The position numbers and the translations under genes were made by a program. The notes beneath the pieces were generated by a model, which saw nothing but the letters and a program-made list of their open reading frames with translations, had not been told where the DNA came from and searched no databases. A stretch of DNA of 5,785 nt from PVC group bacterium (GTDB taxonomy: Bacteria > Verrucomicrobiota > Kiritimatiellia > SS1-B-03-39 > UBA6053): the NCBI GenBank assembly GCA_003565035.1, contig PXDP01000024.1:1-5785 (forward strand). The letters run 5' to 3'. The stretch's first letter is position 1; each line of letters starts with the position of its first letter. Positions 5,684 to 5,785 of this stretch are shown one piece after another.

Positions 5684-5785
5684 AACGGTCGCGGCTTGCT
5701 ATAGTGGCGGGCAAAATAGCAATTCAGTTTTCGGTTAAGTTACAAATTTAGTAAAAAATCCCAAACTTTTTCGGTTGAGCACAAC
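5684..5785 (-). repeat. attC-like repeat 7, truncated by window end
   Basis: The left arm CAATGCCCGCTAAC ends at AAC (5684-5686) and pairs with the right arm of repeat 6 (4515-4529). The stem left half (GCGGCTTGCTATAGTGGCGG) again differs from repeats 1-5. The loop aligns along its length with theirs: TTTTCGGTTAAG, TAAAAAATCCCAAA, then TTTTTCGGTT and GAGCACAA. The right half and GTT should follow just past the window. Confidence 0.75.

Larger units (their letters stand above)
44..5785 (-). mobile_element. Integron-like gene cassette array (six cassettes, no integrase in window)
   Basis: Six gene blocks in one orientation alternate with seven copies of one repeat family. Conservation of each repeat stops at AAC on the left and GTT on the right. 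The 9-10 bases after GTT of one repeat are the reverse complement of the bases before AAC of the next repeat, so each cassette owns both arms. In integrons this pattern arises when circular cassettes recombine at attC inside the G/TT core. Approximate cassette units are 4395-5685 (A), 3741-4394 (B), 2653-3740 (C), 1818-2652 (D), 917-1817 (E) and 45-916 (F). Both window ends fall within the array. No recombinase gene is visible, so here it is a cluster of attC-like sites without an integrase. The attC identity is inference; the repeat and arm pattern is directly seen. A different recombinase with similar site logic is possible. Confidence 0.7.

Noticed and set aside
5264..5704. Plus-strand open frames at 5264-5449 and 5468-5704
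   Set aside because: Both are antisense to the Abi_C-like gene, whose family motifs support the minus strand; the second also runs into repeat 7.

Overview
The window is AT-rich, uses A-rich starts rather than clear Shine-Dalgarno sites, and carries Bacteroidota-style signal peptides and one TAnnTTTG-type promoter element. Together these suggest a member of the Bacteroidota, probably a flavobacterium-like organism. All eight genes I accept are on the minus strand. They are small accessory genes with no housekeeping function in sight.

The layout is a tandem array of gene cassettes separated by a family of ~125-bp repeats: six complete copies (cores at 44-169, 916-1042, 1817-1941, 2652-2778, 3740-3865, 4394-4517) and a seventh cut by the window end (5684-5785). 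Each repeat begins AAC and ends GTT. Inside is a ~20-bp stem enclosing a ~70-75-nt loop. Conservation stops exactly at AAC and GTT. The variable sequence right of one repeat is the reverse complement of the sequence left of the NEXT repeat, so every gene block is flanked by its own private inverted arms. This is the architecture of an integron cassette array with attC sites, although the arms mostly do not fit the classic GTTRRRY consensus and no integrase lies in the window.

Read in gene direction (high to low coordinates) the cassettes are: A, an Abi_C/HEPN-like abortive-infection protein plus an 83-aa partner; B, a small secreted protein; C, a secreted TPR / DUF6624-like protein; D, a lipoprotein; E, a HigB-HigA type toxin-antitoxin pair with its own promoter and possible operator; F, an FRG-domain protein. 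A toxin-antitoxin cassette among secreted proteins of unknown function and defence-type proteins matches the content of sedentary chromosomal integrons.

The most unusual signals are in the repeats. Twelve of fourteen mismatches in the inner stems become G.T wobbles when the + strand folds, but A.C mismatches when the - strand folds. All six cassette arm pairs also carry the same G/T wobble at about position 11 from the core. The + strand is the strand antisense to the cassette genes, which corresponds to the 'bottom strand' that integron integrases recognise as a folded single strand.
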